A stretch of DNA of 64,000 bases from Doryteuthis pealeii (taxonomy: Eukaryota > Mollusca > Cephalopoda > Myopsida > Loliginidae), in contig CM042145.1 of NCBI GenBank assembly GCA_023376005.1, positions 57,832,540-57,896,539 of the forward strand, given 5' to 3'. How positions within the stretch are numbered: the stretch's first letter is position 1; each line of letters opens with the position of its first letter. Positions 40,571-51,031 of the stretch are shown in pieces. Below the pieces are notes generated by a model, which made no database searches, was not told where the DNA came from, and saw nothing but the letters and a program-made list of their open reading frames with translations. The position numbers and the translations under genes are program-made.

Positions 40571-40589
40571 TTTTTTTTTTTACAAGCAT

Positions 40590-40755
40590 TTATATGGTTG
40601 CAAGTAACTAATGATAATAATCATTTATAAACAATTATAGCTTCAAATAATTATTCCATGTTATATGGTTTCAATTATTCCTGTTTAATACTAATAATTT
40701 GCAAGCAATTATATTGTTTCAAGCAACTTTTCCTTCTCAGTAATTATAATAATCA
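40590..40755 (+). repeat. Family J minisatellite, 3-4 units
   Basis: TTATATGGTTGCAAGTAACT, TTATATGGTTTCAATTATTC and CTAATAATTTGCAAGCAATT recur. Confidence 0.7.
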
Positions 40756-40757
40756 CT

Positions 40758-41290
40758 AGCAAAAAAAAAAAATAAACACCCTCTGGGCGTTGTAAAAATA
40801 CATTTTTGTAGGATATTACCTCAGGTGATGGGGAAATTAAATGAATAAAATAAAATGTTTAATATTTTAAAAAAATTAATTAATTACTTAAAAGGCATCA
40901 TATTCACTCCACTCCACTGAGATATTTGTTTTGTTTTACAACAGTAAGGATCTCCAAACCTTTTCTAGAAATTTCTGATTTAATTATTCAGACTCTTATC
41001 TTTATAGAAAATTTTTTTAAATCGTACGAGTAAAATATATTTTATTTCGATTTCATAAAATGAAATAGGGTCACATAGTAAAAATATATTTCCCCTAATA
41101 GATTCTAGGAAAAACTATTTTAAACATGAATTCATCTAAAGGTGAATAAGTATCGAAATTCTCGTGAAAATTTGACTCTTAATTGATTTTTCATAGAATA
41201 ATTACTGTGATGCAAACAGTGACGTATTTTCAGTTACAGACAAAAAGAGACTGAATCTTCATTATTAATAGATATGACATAGGCTGTTTT
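40758..41290 (+). mobile_element. Family K element, copy 2
   Basis: ACACCCTCTGGGCGTTGTAAA, TAAATGAATAAAATAAAATG, GATGCAAACAGTGACGTATT and AAAAGAGACTGAATCTTCAT follow the order at 15.18 kb. Confidence 0.6.
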
Positions 41291-41955
41291 GATGTTAGTG
41301 TGGGTGCAGAAACACACGTAAAAACTTTCATCTATTTTGGGTGGGAATTGCTAAAAGTCTTGAATATGTTTATGAAGTATCAGTCACAATAGATGTAAGT
41401 GTTGTGACTAAAGAAATACAAAATGTATTGATTATGAGGTTTATGATCTTTTTTATAGTAAATGTTAGTCAGTCTTTTATCTCCAGTTGTATTACAATAT
41501 TCTTTAGGGGAGTAAACCCTGATAACAAATCTGAAGCCAGAGTCCCTAAGGTGGAGTAACTCTGAATTTCGGTGCTACACCGCAACTCCTATGACACTGC
41601 TGTTGCCAAACTGCATAGGCTTCTTACCTTACCTTTCCTTTAGACCACAGCAGCAGTTTACACAAGGGGGGATCTGCTGCTTGGGTAACAGCACATCTTC
41701 CAAAACAACCTGCCCAAAAAAACAATTGGACACTACTCCATCATCTTTTGCAGACAGAAGGATACCAACAACCACAAATTCCAATATTCTTTACTTAGCA
41801 GCATTATTTATTTTGGTTTTAAAATATTCATTTTATTTTTGAAGTGTCAGATAACATCTGCATCTCTAAATAACTGAAAGCAAGATAATCATCTTAATGA
41901 TAATTTCTATGCAGTAAGCCTATCCTCTTGGATTTAATATCAACTAACTGCCACT
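41291..41955. other. Unassigned sequence with two short frames
   Basis: Frames of 72 and 83 codons (41341-41559, 41591-41842) lack recognisable domains. The stretch AGTCCCTAAGGTGGAGTAAC near 41540 looks repeat-like but has no partner here. Confidence 0.35.
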
Positions 41956-41957
41956 CA

Positions 41958-42066
41958 AACATTAAACTGCATCTGGTGGTGAGACTCCAGTTCTGGATCT
42001 CTGGAAAATAGGAAATCAACCGTTAGTTACCATTATTCTCAGGTGCTTTTTGACCCAGAGTGAGGG
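41958..42066 (+). mobile_element. Family C middle fragment
   Basis: TTAAACTGCATCTGGTGGTG, AGACTCCAGTTCTGGA, TACCATTATTCTCAGG. Confidence 0.65.
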
Positions 42067-42069
42067 AGG

Positions 42070-42225
42070 GGGAGATCCGGTGGTGTAGTGGTTAACATGC
42101 TGGAGTCTGACATCATAGTAAGCAAGTTCCAACTTGAGTCATGCTATTATGTTCAGTTTCAGAGTAATATTCTTGGGAAAGGTATGAGCTCACTCATCCC
42201 CCAACAATAGGTTATGTATATATAA
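42070..42225 (+). mobile_element. SINE-A variant, 5' half
   Basis: CCGGTGGTGTAGTGGTTAAC A box, degraded B-box region, then CTTGGGAAAGGTATGAGCTC. Confidence 0.65.
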
Positions 42226-42510
42226 TGGTTTGGTGGTTTATTTTAAAGGCTATCACAATGCAGGTGTAAAGAAAAATAAGGTAACTATGGTGTTGTTTAT
42301 TTACCTTCAATTTATTCCTAATATTTTGAGATAAAGATACAAACCAATATAAACACAATGCTTCAAGCAAATTATAAAACACTTATATATATATATATAT
42401 ATATTCAGTTTCATAACACTAGTTCCTAAGAAAAATTTGAATTTTTATTTCTTTGAGATAATTTTGAATTAATAGCTTTGCTAACCTAGCACTGGCACCA
42501 GAACTCCCAG
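42226..42510. other. AT-rich; short (TA)n
   Basis: (TA)n at 42386-42406; nothing else. Confidence 0.5.
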
Positions 42511-42511
42511 G

Positions 42512-42690
42512 TAGAGTCTGACTTTGAGTGAAAGTACCTGTTAGGGTCCTATCTATGGGTTTAGTAGATAAAAAATGAGCTTGAAAAATATTGAATACCC
42601 AACAAGAATGAATTAAACAAAAACTTCTTTGGCATAAAATAACCCCAAAAGGGTTGACATGCCATAAAATCCAACCAACCAACTAGCACA
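42512..42690 (+). mobile_element. Family C 3' end with intact hairpin
   Basis: ACCTGTTAGGGTCCTATCTA, GGGTTTAGTAG, then TGGCATAAAATAACCCCAAA and AGGGTTGACATGCCATAAAA. Outer (TGGCAT/ATGCCA) and inner (AACCC/GGGTT) stems both pair. Confidence 0.8.
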
Positions 42691-43165
42691 GGCGATTTCT
42701 CAACTCTTGTCCTGATACCCTACCATTGAAGCAGGGTTCTTGTAAGAGTATAAATAGATGATTGTATTTGCTACTGACTAGATTTAACACAAGATGTATT
42801 TACTTGATTGTATGAACAACTGTCAAAGATAAACAACTTGAGGCAAATGCTCACCTTTAAAAAAAAAAAGGTAATTTTTTCCATTGTTCTGTTTCAAGTC
42901 CGGAGACATTGGATTGCTATCCTAAGTGATGGGGTGGTGGGGGTGGTGACTGGTAGTAGGCAAGAAGAGTATAGCTGATGAAGATGAGGTAGTGGACAGG
43001 TAGTGGTAATAAAGACAAGATCTAAAGTATAATAGTTGCTATTCTTGTGTGACTGTTGTGTGATGACAATTGGTAGTCACATGTCTCTCTTAAGTGTTTA
43101 CACCAAAGATGCTTGGTCCGTGGATCCATTGGGATTAGGTAAAGGTCAATATAATAAAGTTCACT
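42691..43165. other. Nothing recognised
   Basis: G-rich GGGGTGGTGGGGGTGGTGAC near 42928; no frame or family. Confidence 0.4.
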
Positions 43166-43264
43166 TTTATGAGTAAGTATCAATTGAAAGCAATGTCAAC
43201 ATACAAATAGGAAAAGCATGGACTGATATTGACGTGTTATTGATCATATGGAATCATTTTATTT

Positions 43265-43495
43265 TGTGGAAGAGTGTGGTGTAATAGTTATCATTGTAGA
43301 AAATGGACATGGTGAGATGAGTTCAAGTCCAGGATGAGGCTGTTTGCTTTTCACATGGCACTAATACCCTTGGGAAAGATACAAAGCCAACTATTCTCCC
43401 TTCAGAAAGTAGTGGTTAAATAGTAGGGCAGACTGGGCTGTTTAACCTTGGTATGGCATCTGGTGTAGGAAAAGGAAAACTGTGAATTTAAATCA
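43265..43495 (+). mobile_element. SINE-A nested in LINE relic
   Basis: AGTGTGGTGTAATAGTTATCA, GAGTTCAAGTCCAGGATGAG, CTAATACCCTTGGGAAAGAT; ends early at AAACTGTGAATTTAAATC. Confidence 0.85.
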
Positions 43496-43548
43496 AAGAG
43501 GCCTTCTTCTCATTTGAGAAGTTTTGAAAGTTCTTCCTCTTCACTTTC

Positions 43549-43550
<2 letters not shown>

Positions 43551-43598
<48 letters not shown>

Positions 43599-43601
43599 AT
43601 A
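43551..43601. repeat. (TA)n(TG)n microsatellite
   Basis: TA run then GTGTGTGTATAC. Confidence 0.95.
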
Positions 43602-44033
43602 CACATATCTGATAAAAAAAACCCCAGGAATTCTTCTAACCTGTAGCAATATCAGTATTATTGTATGGTTGAACTACATTGACTTTAATGAGGCACTTGG
43701 AGAAAAGGCTAGATTGGAACAACACAAGGTTACTGCATGCTGTTTTGAACAAATTCTAGCAGTACCTCACATAAAAACAGCTGGTCGGCCATTTACCTCC
43801 TATCTCACAAACCATCTAAATAAGATGAACAAGACATGCTGGGAACTGCTGGAGAAGCAGGGATGAACTCATAAGTGATACTATTCTGTGGACTCCTCCA
43901 CATAGACATACCAATGTTGGCCAATCAGTAATGACTTCCATTCATTAGTTTTATGTCGACTCTGAATGCCATCTAGCTGATGATTATTGGTTTAGAGATT
44001 TTTCTTTAAGTTTGTCAATGAATGCTGTACACA

Positions 44034-44080
44034 GTTATATGGTTTCAAGTATTCCTATCTAATACTAATAATTTTCAAAA
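44034..44080 (+). repeat. Family J unit
   Basis: CAGTTATATGGTTTCAAGTA then TTCCTATCTAATACTAATAA: the best single match to the J unit. Confidence 0.65.
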
Positions 44081-44089
44081 TGTGTTTGT

Positions 44090-44285
44090 CTCATAGATGC
44101 AATCCTAACAGGTACTACCACTCTGAGTTAAAGTGGATCTTGAAGTAAAGCCAACAAAGATGTAACCCCAAACTCACCAGATCTGTTCCAGAACCAGAGC
44201 CTTACCATAGAATGTTATACCCAAGACAACCTGGGGGTGGATTTCTCTCTCTACAGGAGATGCATATAGGAGGATGTTGAATTCA
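44090..44285 (-). mobile_element. Family C fragment
   Basis: GCAATCCTAACAGGTACTACC, CTCTGAGTTAAAGTGGATC, GAGCCTTACCATAGAATG. Confidence 0.65.
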
Positions 44286-44820
44286 AAGAAAAAACAGCTG
44301 TAAATTTCTTTTTTAAGATTATATATGTGTAATATCTGGCCTGTTTATTAAAACATTTTTTCGTTCCCCAATGATACCTGCATTGGAAAAATAATGCCTA
44401 AAAAACATTGGCTTTGGGTGACACTTACTGGGCTTTTAACTTGGATTATATAAGTTGGATAATGCATTATAGAAATGAAGAATGAATAAATAAAAGGCAG
44501 ATATTAAGTTATTTATTAAGCTTTGCTTAGTCTGCTACATAAGTCTTAGGTAACTTACAGTACCTACTGTTACTTAGTGATCATACATCTAAGTAATGAT
44601 TAGACTTAACACTATTTAAGTTCATTAATCTTGTGGATTCTGGTGCTTTTAGTGTAACTTGACCATTAGTCTAATAAATCATCAGTAGTAGTAGTAGTAT
44701 TAGTGATATGAGAATCGGTTGTGAACACACAAACACAGCAGCCCATTTTGTGTCTTTTCAAAATAAGTTTTTCTTTTTGTACTGCAAAATTATTTTGAAG
44801 GAATTTTTAGGCATTTCAAC
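44286..44820. other. Nothing recognised
   Basis: AT-rich with (AGT)n near 44685-44700. Confidence 0.4.
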
Positions 44821-44821
44821 A

Positions 44822-45015
44822 TAGTAACTGCTGGAGAAGTAAGGATGTACTCATAAGTGACATTCTCTTGTGGACACCTACACATGGGCACACCAGTGTA
44901 GACTGACCAGCAAAAACCTACATCAATCAGCTCTGTGAGGATACTGGATGACGAGGAGAAGACCTACCAGGGATGGTGACTGATAGGGCAGGTGGCAATG
45001 GAGTCATGGGATGGT
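44822..45015 (+). pseudogene. LINE ORF2 C-terminal fragment
   Basis: Reads NCWRSKDVLISDILLWTPTH, GHTSVD, AKTYINQLCEDTG: the extreme C-terminus of the same LINE family as 30.2 kb. Confidence 0.8.
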
Positions 45016-45029
45016 TTTATGCTTATCAT

Positions 45030-45248
45030 TAAAGGAATTGGACATAGTGGGATGAGATAGCACTAATACTCTTGGGAAAAGTATGCATCCAACTATAGAT
45101 AAGCAGAGGGGCAGACTGAGCTCTTTAGCCTTGATTAGGCAACCGGTCTAGGAGAAGGAAAACTCTGAATTCAAACCTGTTGAACTCTGCTAAAGAAATT
45201 GACCTAGTATCACATCCTGCTTGTGCAGAGAGTTTGGTAAATATGTAT
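45030..45248 (+). mobile_element. SINE-A, head lost
   Basis: GCACTAATACTCTTGGGAAA, GGCAACCGGTCTAGGAGAAG, AGTATCACATCCTGCTTGTG. Confidence 0.8.
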
Positions 45249-45576
45249 ATGGGAATTTCATGTGCTGTAATGTTTTAATGTTTATTTGTTTTTTTTTTAT
45301 AGATAATATCTTTCTTTTTTGCATGATAATTTTGCTGATGCGAAACTTTAATTTTATTCTGGATGATAAAATATCTCACAAGATTTGCTGTAAAGATTAA
45401 TCTATTTTTAAATGACATTTTGAACATAGCAATATTTTCTTCTCTCTGGCAGAAGTTTATGAATTAATGTCATGTTTCATGAGATATGTTACAAGACATT
45501 TACATGCAAGGGTTTTTTTGTTCCCCTGTCAGTTTGTCTTGCACTTGTACAATATCAACATGGATATTATCTGGAT

Positions 45577-45612
<36 letters not shown>

Positions 45613-45890
45613 TCCTGTTGCATGTCCGGAACAATGCCAAATATGAAATGTGTAACATCGGTGCCAGGGTATCAAGTAGGAAATCTCTAATGTGTGGGTA
45701 TGGGGGGTTTTCTCCATCATAGGGTGGGTGGGGGTCATGGTTTATAATGGAACAGTCGTTGTTATATTGACTGGGAACAAGGCAGCAGTTTTCATAAGAC
45801 TGCTGATTATTGAATTAAGTGTCAAAAGAAACATTGACAAAAAAAAAAGAAAAAAAAAAAAAGAGATGGCTTCTTATTTGCCTGAATTTT
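45249..45890. other. Unassigned; (CT)n at 45580-45609
   Basis: Pure CT run followed by ACTTCCTG. Overlapping frames arise from the CT run. Poly-A near 45840. Confidence 0.5.
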
Positions 45891-45894
45891 TAAA

Positions 45895-46480
45895 ATGAGG
45901 CTTGATATTTTGTATTATTTAGAATGCTCTTCTCATCTTTATTGTTATTTACGTAAAGTGCAGTGCTCTACTGGTTAGTCATAGTAAATGGACTCATTGA
46001 CCTGAGTTTAATTCCTGGATTAAGCCACAGTTCACATAGTGCTAATACCCTTGGGAAAGGTATGAATCAAACTATTCTTCCTCCAGGAAAACTCTCACTT
46101 CAAACTTGGCTACTACTAGAATAGGCTCAGGCCTACTTAGTGATCTATTTCAATTTAAAAAAATTTAAAAAAATTTTATATACGTTTCGGCTGATGTGTC
46201 CTCATGCCTTCTTCATGTGGTTCTTGTTAAACTCAGGAACCTTCATGTCATAATCCAGAGACTTCACAGAACTTTGAACTGAACCTTTTATTTGATCCAT
46301 TGGGGTAGACAGTTCTAATTCCGTTTATCATGATCGGGTAGAGGTGTTAAGTTATGTTAAGCATTCTGTTATTTTCAAGTGTGGTCAGGATTGAACCTGC
46401 AACCATCAGATGATTGTCTCTGAGAGCTGTATTAACTCAACCTTTATATTGATTGTGCCATGTGTCCACCTGGTGTATCC
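45895..46480 (-). mobile_element. SINE-E, antisense, interrupted
   Basis: 3' end at 45897-45952 (ATGAGGCTTGATATTTTGTA, CATCTTTATTGTTATTTACG). The body resumes at 46183 (TACGTTTCGGCTGATGTGTC, CTTCATGTGGTTCTTG) and the tRNA-like head lies at 46385-46445 (complement of GCAGGTTCAATCCTGACC). Confidence 0.8.
45953..46170 (+). mobile_element. SINE-A nested in SINE-E, alternative tail
   Basis: Head GTGCTCTACTGGTTAGTCAT, core shortened, tail CTACTACTAGAATAGGCTCA. The near-repeat atttacgt/atatacgt at the junctions could be the target duplication. Confidence 0.8.
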
Positions 46481-46670
46481 AGTCATAGTTAATGGAATTA
46501 AAACAATCTATCTAAAATGGATTAAATAAAGAGTTTGATTCAGTTTTGTGAAGGTTCCTGAATTTGTCATGAAGGCTTCCAAGTTCAACAAGAAACACTT
46601 AAAGAAGGCTTGGATGGTACATTGGTCAAAACACTGTGTATATAACAATAAAAATGAGGACTGTAGAAGC
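46481..46670 (+). mobile_element. SINE-E, sense, facing the previous copy
   Basis: TAGTTAATGGAATTAAAACA, GTTTTGTGAAGGTTCCTGA, AAGAAACACTTAAAGAAGGC, AACAATAAAAATGAGGACTG. Together with 45895-46335 it forms an inverted pair around the tRNA-like head. Confidence 0.75.
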
Positions 46671-46949
46671 AATATGACACACCGTTGTGGTGGGATTAAA
46701 ATTAGCATCCAGTTGGTAGACAAGAGGAAAGTGGGCTGTAACTCAAATACAGACTCCAACAGTCCCAATGGCATGGAGCAGAATGGCGGACATTTATCTA
46801 TCAGTATGTCCACACTGAAACCATCAGCCAATCAGAACTCAGGGGATGAGATCACTCTGATGCAACTATGGTCTAATCCAAAGTACTATAATACCAATGA
46901 GTCTAAGCACAAATCGATTTTTGGAACTGAGTTAGTGATTACTACTTAA
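46671..46949 (+). CDS. Unidentified open frame, possible terminal exon
   Basis: A 133-codon frame starts in SINE-E at 46548, but its last ~93 codons (46671-46949) lie in sequence with no repeat match and balanced composition (Ser, Asn, Thr, Lys rich; GMEQNGGHLSISM, SIFGTELVITT stop). It could be the last exon of a plus-strand gene, with ACTGTAG at 46666-46672 as a poor splice acceptor lacking a pyrimidine tract. A 107-codon minus frame overlaps, which weakens the case. No domain recognised. Confidence 0.22.
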   Translation, partial: NMTHRCGGIKISIQLVDKRKVGCNSNTDSNSPNGMEQNGGHLSISMSTLKPSANQNSGDEITLMQLWSNPKYYNTNESKHKSIFGTELVITT

Positions 46950-46969
46950 CTCGGAAGGACACCAAATCT

Positions 46970-47285
46970 TTGAATTCAACAAGGACAGCAGTCTGAAAAA
47001 TCTAAATTATACAAATTGATTTTTATGAATTTTTTAGATGAGGCTTGATAATTAGGATTATTTGGATTATTTGGACTATTGTCCTCATCTTTATTGTTAT
47101 CTGTACAACGTTTTTGCCGATGTGCCCTCTGGCCCTTTTCAGGTATTACAAGAAATATCTGAAGAAGGCCGATGTGCCTTCTGGCATTCTTCAGGTATTT
47201 CTTATTTCTGAAACTTTGTATAGATAATAATAAGGATATGGACAATAGTCTGAATAATTCAAATAATACAAATTGAGTCTCATGT
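46970..47285. mobile_element. SINE-E 3' ends in foldback arrangement
   Basis: A sense scrap (CAGCAGTCTGAAAAATCTAA), an antisense end (GATGAGGCTTGATAATTAGG, CCTCATCTTTATTGTTATCT) and a sense end (ATCTGAAGAAGGCCGATGTG, ATGGACAATAGTCTGAATAA) lie back to back. Confidence 0.75.
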
Positions 47286-47750
47286 CAAATGAAATGTTAA
47301 CCTGATGATGATGTTGATGATCAATCATTCTTGTCATCAAGAAAAAGCAAATATAAGAATAATTCTTTTTAAGCCTCATACTTTTTATTATTCATTCTCT
47401 GAGCATTTGTCTGTTTAATGATTGTGGAAAGATGATGGAAATATTGCAAGGTAAAGTCACTTGTTAATAAGATTGGAAATTATAAATCTCTTTGTAGTGA
47501 ACAATACCAAATATTGAAGAGGAGTGGATCAATACTTTTTATTATGTCAAACGGTCGAAGATTTAGCAAAAGTCTTATGTTCATTACCAAGCCAAATAAT
47601 AGCATGACAAATAATGAGACTTGTTTCTTGTCGTGTCCTCTAACCGACAAAAGCAGATAAAACTCAAATTCCTTCTTCACAACAAAATCTGGTTCCTTCA
47701 ATGACAAAATCCATTTCATCATTCTCTCACTCTTTATAAAAGCTGCCCTG
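47286..47750. other. Nothing recognised
   Basis: The 112-codon minus frame (47480-47818) enters family C and has no domain. Confidence 0.4.
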
Positions 47751-47756
47751 TCGGCT

Positions 47757-48340
47757 GGGGTGTTAGAATGCACCGACTGCACCTCTGCAGAGGGGTAAGA
47801 CTCCCCCAATGGGGCCACCTGTTGGCCGTGGGTGGCGACCTGTGATGCTTAAGGATAGAGCCCAGGTGGATGAGCAGTTCATGACATGCAATACTCCACT
47901 TTGGCCCTATCTTGGGCTAGACGGGCGATCGGAGAGGCCCCCTCCGATCAATCGGCTGGTCATGTCAAGCCCTAGCACCTATATGATTTTCCCAACCCTA
48001 CTGCCCTTATGGTAAGCCCCAACCCCTTTTTATCATATGGGTGCTAGAAGGTGGTGGCTGCGGGTCTACATGTCTTGGGAACGACGTTAAACTCTATCTG
48101 ATGGTGAGGTTCCAGTTTTGGAGGTTTGGGGAATGTGGCGCACCCCTTCATCACCATTGTTCCCTGGTCCACTCTGACCCGGAGTGGTAGTACCTGTTAG
48201 GGTCCCATCTATGGGTTAAATAGAAAAATGTATTTATAAAAAAATTGTATTATCCATTAAGAATTGATTTATTTCAAAACTTTATCGGCATTAAATGACC
48301 CACTGAGGTTGATATGCCGTAAAACAAAACAAACCAAACT
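47757..48340 (+). mobile_element. Family C reference copy
   Basis: The cleanest copy, about 584 bp. It runs from CTGTCGGCTGGGGTGTTAGA through GCACCTCTGCAGAGGGGTAA, GGCCCCCTCCGATCAATCGG, CATATGGGTGCTAGAAGGTG, ACGTTAAACTCTATCTGATG and GTTAGGGTCCCATCTATGGG, ending CGGCATTAAATGACCCACTG and AGGTTGATATGCCGTAAAAC. No protein frame. Relatively GC-rich at the 5' end with CpGs, so probably young. Confidence 0.85.
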
Positions 48341-48779
48341 CTTTATAAAAGTTCCATTTTAAACACTCGAAACAAATGTCATTTTTATTTTTGATCACTG
48401 CGATCGTTGTTATTTCAACACTTTTGTCTGTCACACTTATGTACACAACAACTTATGCATATTTATAAGTGATGGTAATATTAGGGATTTAAAAAATGTG
48501 ACTTTTTTTCGAAATCCTATTATTTCTTCTGTGCATTATGTTTTTTACTTTACATTGTTCGGTAATATTGTAATATTATGGACTTTTTTTTTCTTTCTTT
48601 TTTTTCTGTTTTTGAAAGTAAATTATTCATCTGTGTATTAGGTTCATTTCTACACATTGTGATGCAAGATAGAAATATAATGGATTTTTAAATTTCTTTT
48701 TTGAAAGCAAATTTTTTCATCGTGTGCATTTCTTTTCTTCACATTCTGAATTCTAATAGAGTATTTTTTTTTGGGGGGG
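48341..48779. other. AT-rich, nothing recognised
   Basis: Long T runs; poly-G at 48773-48781. Confidence 0.4.
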
Positions 48780-48935
48780 GGGTCCGGGGTACGACACTAA
48801 ACTGCATCCAATAAGATATAAACTTTGAAACTCTGGGAAAAGTGGAGTACCCCCTTCATTACCATTACTACTGGGTCTTTTCTGATCCAAAATTGTAGTA
48901 CCTGTTACGGCCAGATCTATAGGTCAAATAGATCT
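48780..48935 (+). mobile_element. Family C fragment
   Basis: GTACGACACTAAACTGCATCC, CATTACCATTACTACTGGGTC and TACCTGTTACGGCCAGATC. Confidence 0.65.
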
Positions 48936-49049
48936 GTTTGCCAATTATTAGTTTTAGACTGGAGTACTTTAAATTTTTTAACTGTGTGCAAAAACTGATT
49001 ATAAGGATAACGATGTAGAATACTGTTAATTGTTATTCTGTGTTACTTT

Positions 49050-49115
49050 CACCCTTAGCCGGGATTAAACCTGCAGTCTGGAAATGACTGTTACAGATTG
49101 TTAACTATTGGACAG
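49050..49115 (-). mobile_element. SINE-E head fragment
   Basis: TTACTTTCACCCTTAGCCGG and GATTAAACCTGCAGTCTGG match the tRNA-like head region of SINE-E in complement. Confidence 0.55.
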
Positions 49116-49284
49116 TGGAACAGTCAAACACCTCCTCAGCTTAATGGACTCTTCCTGGCAGTAGTGGCAGTAATTATTTAAGCTGTTATAGTGGGTTCAT
49201 TGGAGAACTAGTAACTTCATGGTTAGGCTTGGCCAGTCACATTGCTCAAACCAATTGTTGACTGTCTAACTGACTTACTTCAAT

Positions 49285-49375
49285 AAAGGAAACATTACTT
49301 GAAACCATATAATTGCTTAAATTATTAGTGTTAGATAGGAATACTTAAAACCATATAACTATGTGCAATGTATTT
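49285..49375 (-). repeat. Family J unit, antisense
   Basis: TTGAAACCATATAATTGCTTA and GATAGGAATACTTAAAACCA are J in complement. Confidence 0.65.
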
Positions 49376-49479
49376 GCATACATTTGAATTCCTATCATAA
49401 AAATAATTAACAAAAAAAATGCAATAGAACATTGAAAATATAGTTATAATTACAAACAAACATTTACAAATGGATAACA

Positions 49480-49540
49480 TTTTGGCATTAAATAACCCAT
49501 AAGGAGTTATGCAGTTGAACAAAAAACCAAACCAATCAGC
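49480..49540 (+). repeat. 3' hairpin module, solo
   Basis: TTTTGGCATTAAATAACCCA then AGGAGTTATGCAGTTGAAC; right arm shortened. Confidence 0.6.
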
Positions 49541-49639
49541 ACTGTTCATTAACAATCGTAGACTAATTGTTAGTGAATTTTATTAAAAAGCAACTGAAAT
49601 TAAGATGTAAAAAATATTAGTAAAAAATACATAAAGCTT

Positions 49640-49715
49640 TAATAGTGAGCCCCTCGGTGAGGATCAAACTTGATCTTTATAATCCTCACAAAATAATAGG
49701 TAGCTAATTGATATT
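49640..49715 (-). mobile_element. Family D fragment
   Basis: GAGCCCCTCGGTGAGGATCAA and ACTTGATCTTTATAATCC. Confidence 0.45.
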
Positions 49716-49754
49716 TTTGTAATATTCTGAATCTGATGATTCCTTCAACTTTCA

Positions 49755-50062
49755 TGTTGAAAGTGCTCTTTGCGTAATGGTTATTGTTGTAGGAAATTTT
49801 ATCAGTGACCCAAGTTCAAATCCTGGACCTGGCTGATTGTGTTTCCCTTTACACTAATAACCTTGTGAAAGGAAAGAATCCATCTCTTCTCTGTCAGATA
49901 TGGGTAAATAGTATGAAAGACTGGGTTCTTTAGCCTTGGTATGACAACCAGTCTAAGAGAAGGAAAACTTTAACTTCAAACAAGCATTACTTTGCTTAAA
50001 GAATTACCTTGTGTCATATACTGCTTGTGATAGAGGGGTTGGGTAAATACATGCTAATCATC
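49755..50062 (+). mobile_element. SINE-A, full length
   Basis: CTTTGCGTAATGGTTATTGTT, CCCAAGTTCAAATCCTGGAC, core with CAACCAGTCTAAGAGAAGG, tail GTGTCATATACTGCTTGTG. Confidence 0.85.
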
Positions 50063-50289
50063 TTTGGCAAGAAAATTTTGGCAAAGTGGGATTTTTACAC
50101 CCCCCCCCCACTCACTTTTGGCTATTTTGATTTGTACCCAAAGAAAGTAGTGGTTTTCTCTCCTGGTTTTGAAATCAGATTGGGTGCCAAGTCTGCATCT
50201 CTTATTTTTACCTTGAAGGAGAAAAATTGAATTTATACCTCCCTACCCCACCCATCGTCCAACTATGAGGTGAACATAAACTGTTTTGG
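50063..50289. other. Unassigned; poly-C
   Basis: C run at 50101-50110; no family. Confidence 0.4.
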
Positions 50290-50572
50290 TTGTGATGGTG
50301 TTTGTAGTGTAATATCTATTGTCATAGGAAATGGACACAGAGAACCAAGTTCAAATCCTGGACTAGGCTTTTTGCATTTCACATAGTACTAATACCATTG
50401 GGAAAGGTAGCTATCTACATTTTCTTCCTTCAGCTATGGGTGAATAGTAGGGCAGACTGGGCTCTATAACTTTGGTTAGGCAACTAGTCTAGGAGAATGA
50501 AACCTCTGAATTCAAACCTGTTAAGCTCTGGTGTCACATCCTGCCCAAGTGAAGGAGTTTGTTAAATATGTA
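50290..50572 (+). mobile_element. SINE-A, full length
   Basis: GTTTGTAGTGTAATATCTATT, CAAGTTCAAATCCTGGACTAG, full core, GTGTCACATCCTGCCCAAG. Confidence 0.85.
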
Positions 50573-51029
50573 AACTTGGTTAGAATTAGAACTCTCTTTG
50601 CCACATCCATTTTCTGTGAGGACATTTGCATCTCTCAACTCCATGAAGATATTAATGGCTGAATAATGAAAATGATAATTGTAGTTTATAATTTCTAGGA
50701 GAAAAAAAAAAGAAGTAAAGATTTCCTGAGGGTAAACAAATCTTTCAGTAAAAAATTGTATGATAAAATTTGTTGATATCTTTTTTTTTTATATAATTTG
50801 TCTGAAGAATTCTATTGGAAAGTAATTACTTTATTTGATGCAATATATAAAAATGTACGAAGCATTGATAGACAAAATCAGTTGTTGAGAAATTTTGATC
50901 ATATTGTGTGATAAAAACAGGAAAGTATTTTTGTCAAATGTATAGAATGAAAAATGAAATATTAACAATTAGTTGTGTAGTCTATTAAATATAATGTTTT
51001 AAAAATTGGTTTCTATTTTCTCACCTTTT
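50573..51029. other. AT-rich, nothing recognised
   Basis: No family or frame. Confidence 0.4.
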
Positions 51030-51031
51030 TA

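Larger units (their letters stand above)
43168..44030 (+). pseudogene. LINE RT C-terminal relic, interrupted by SINE-A
   Basis: The same LINE tail as at 30.2 kb. IGKAWTDIDVLLIIWN lies before the interruption; after it come SISIIVWLNYIDFNEALGEK, AVPHIKTAGRPF and NKTCWELLEKQG. SINE-A plus a (TA)n tract separates the halves. Multiple stops. Confidence 0.8.

Noticed and set aside
46976..47245. 89-codon minus frame
   Set aside because: Covers the SINE-E foldback; other SINE-E copies do not keep it open.
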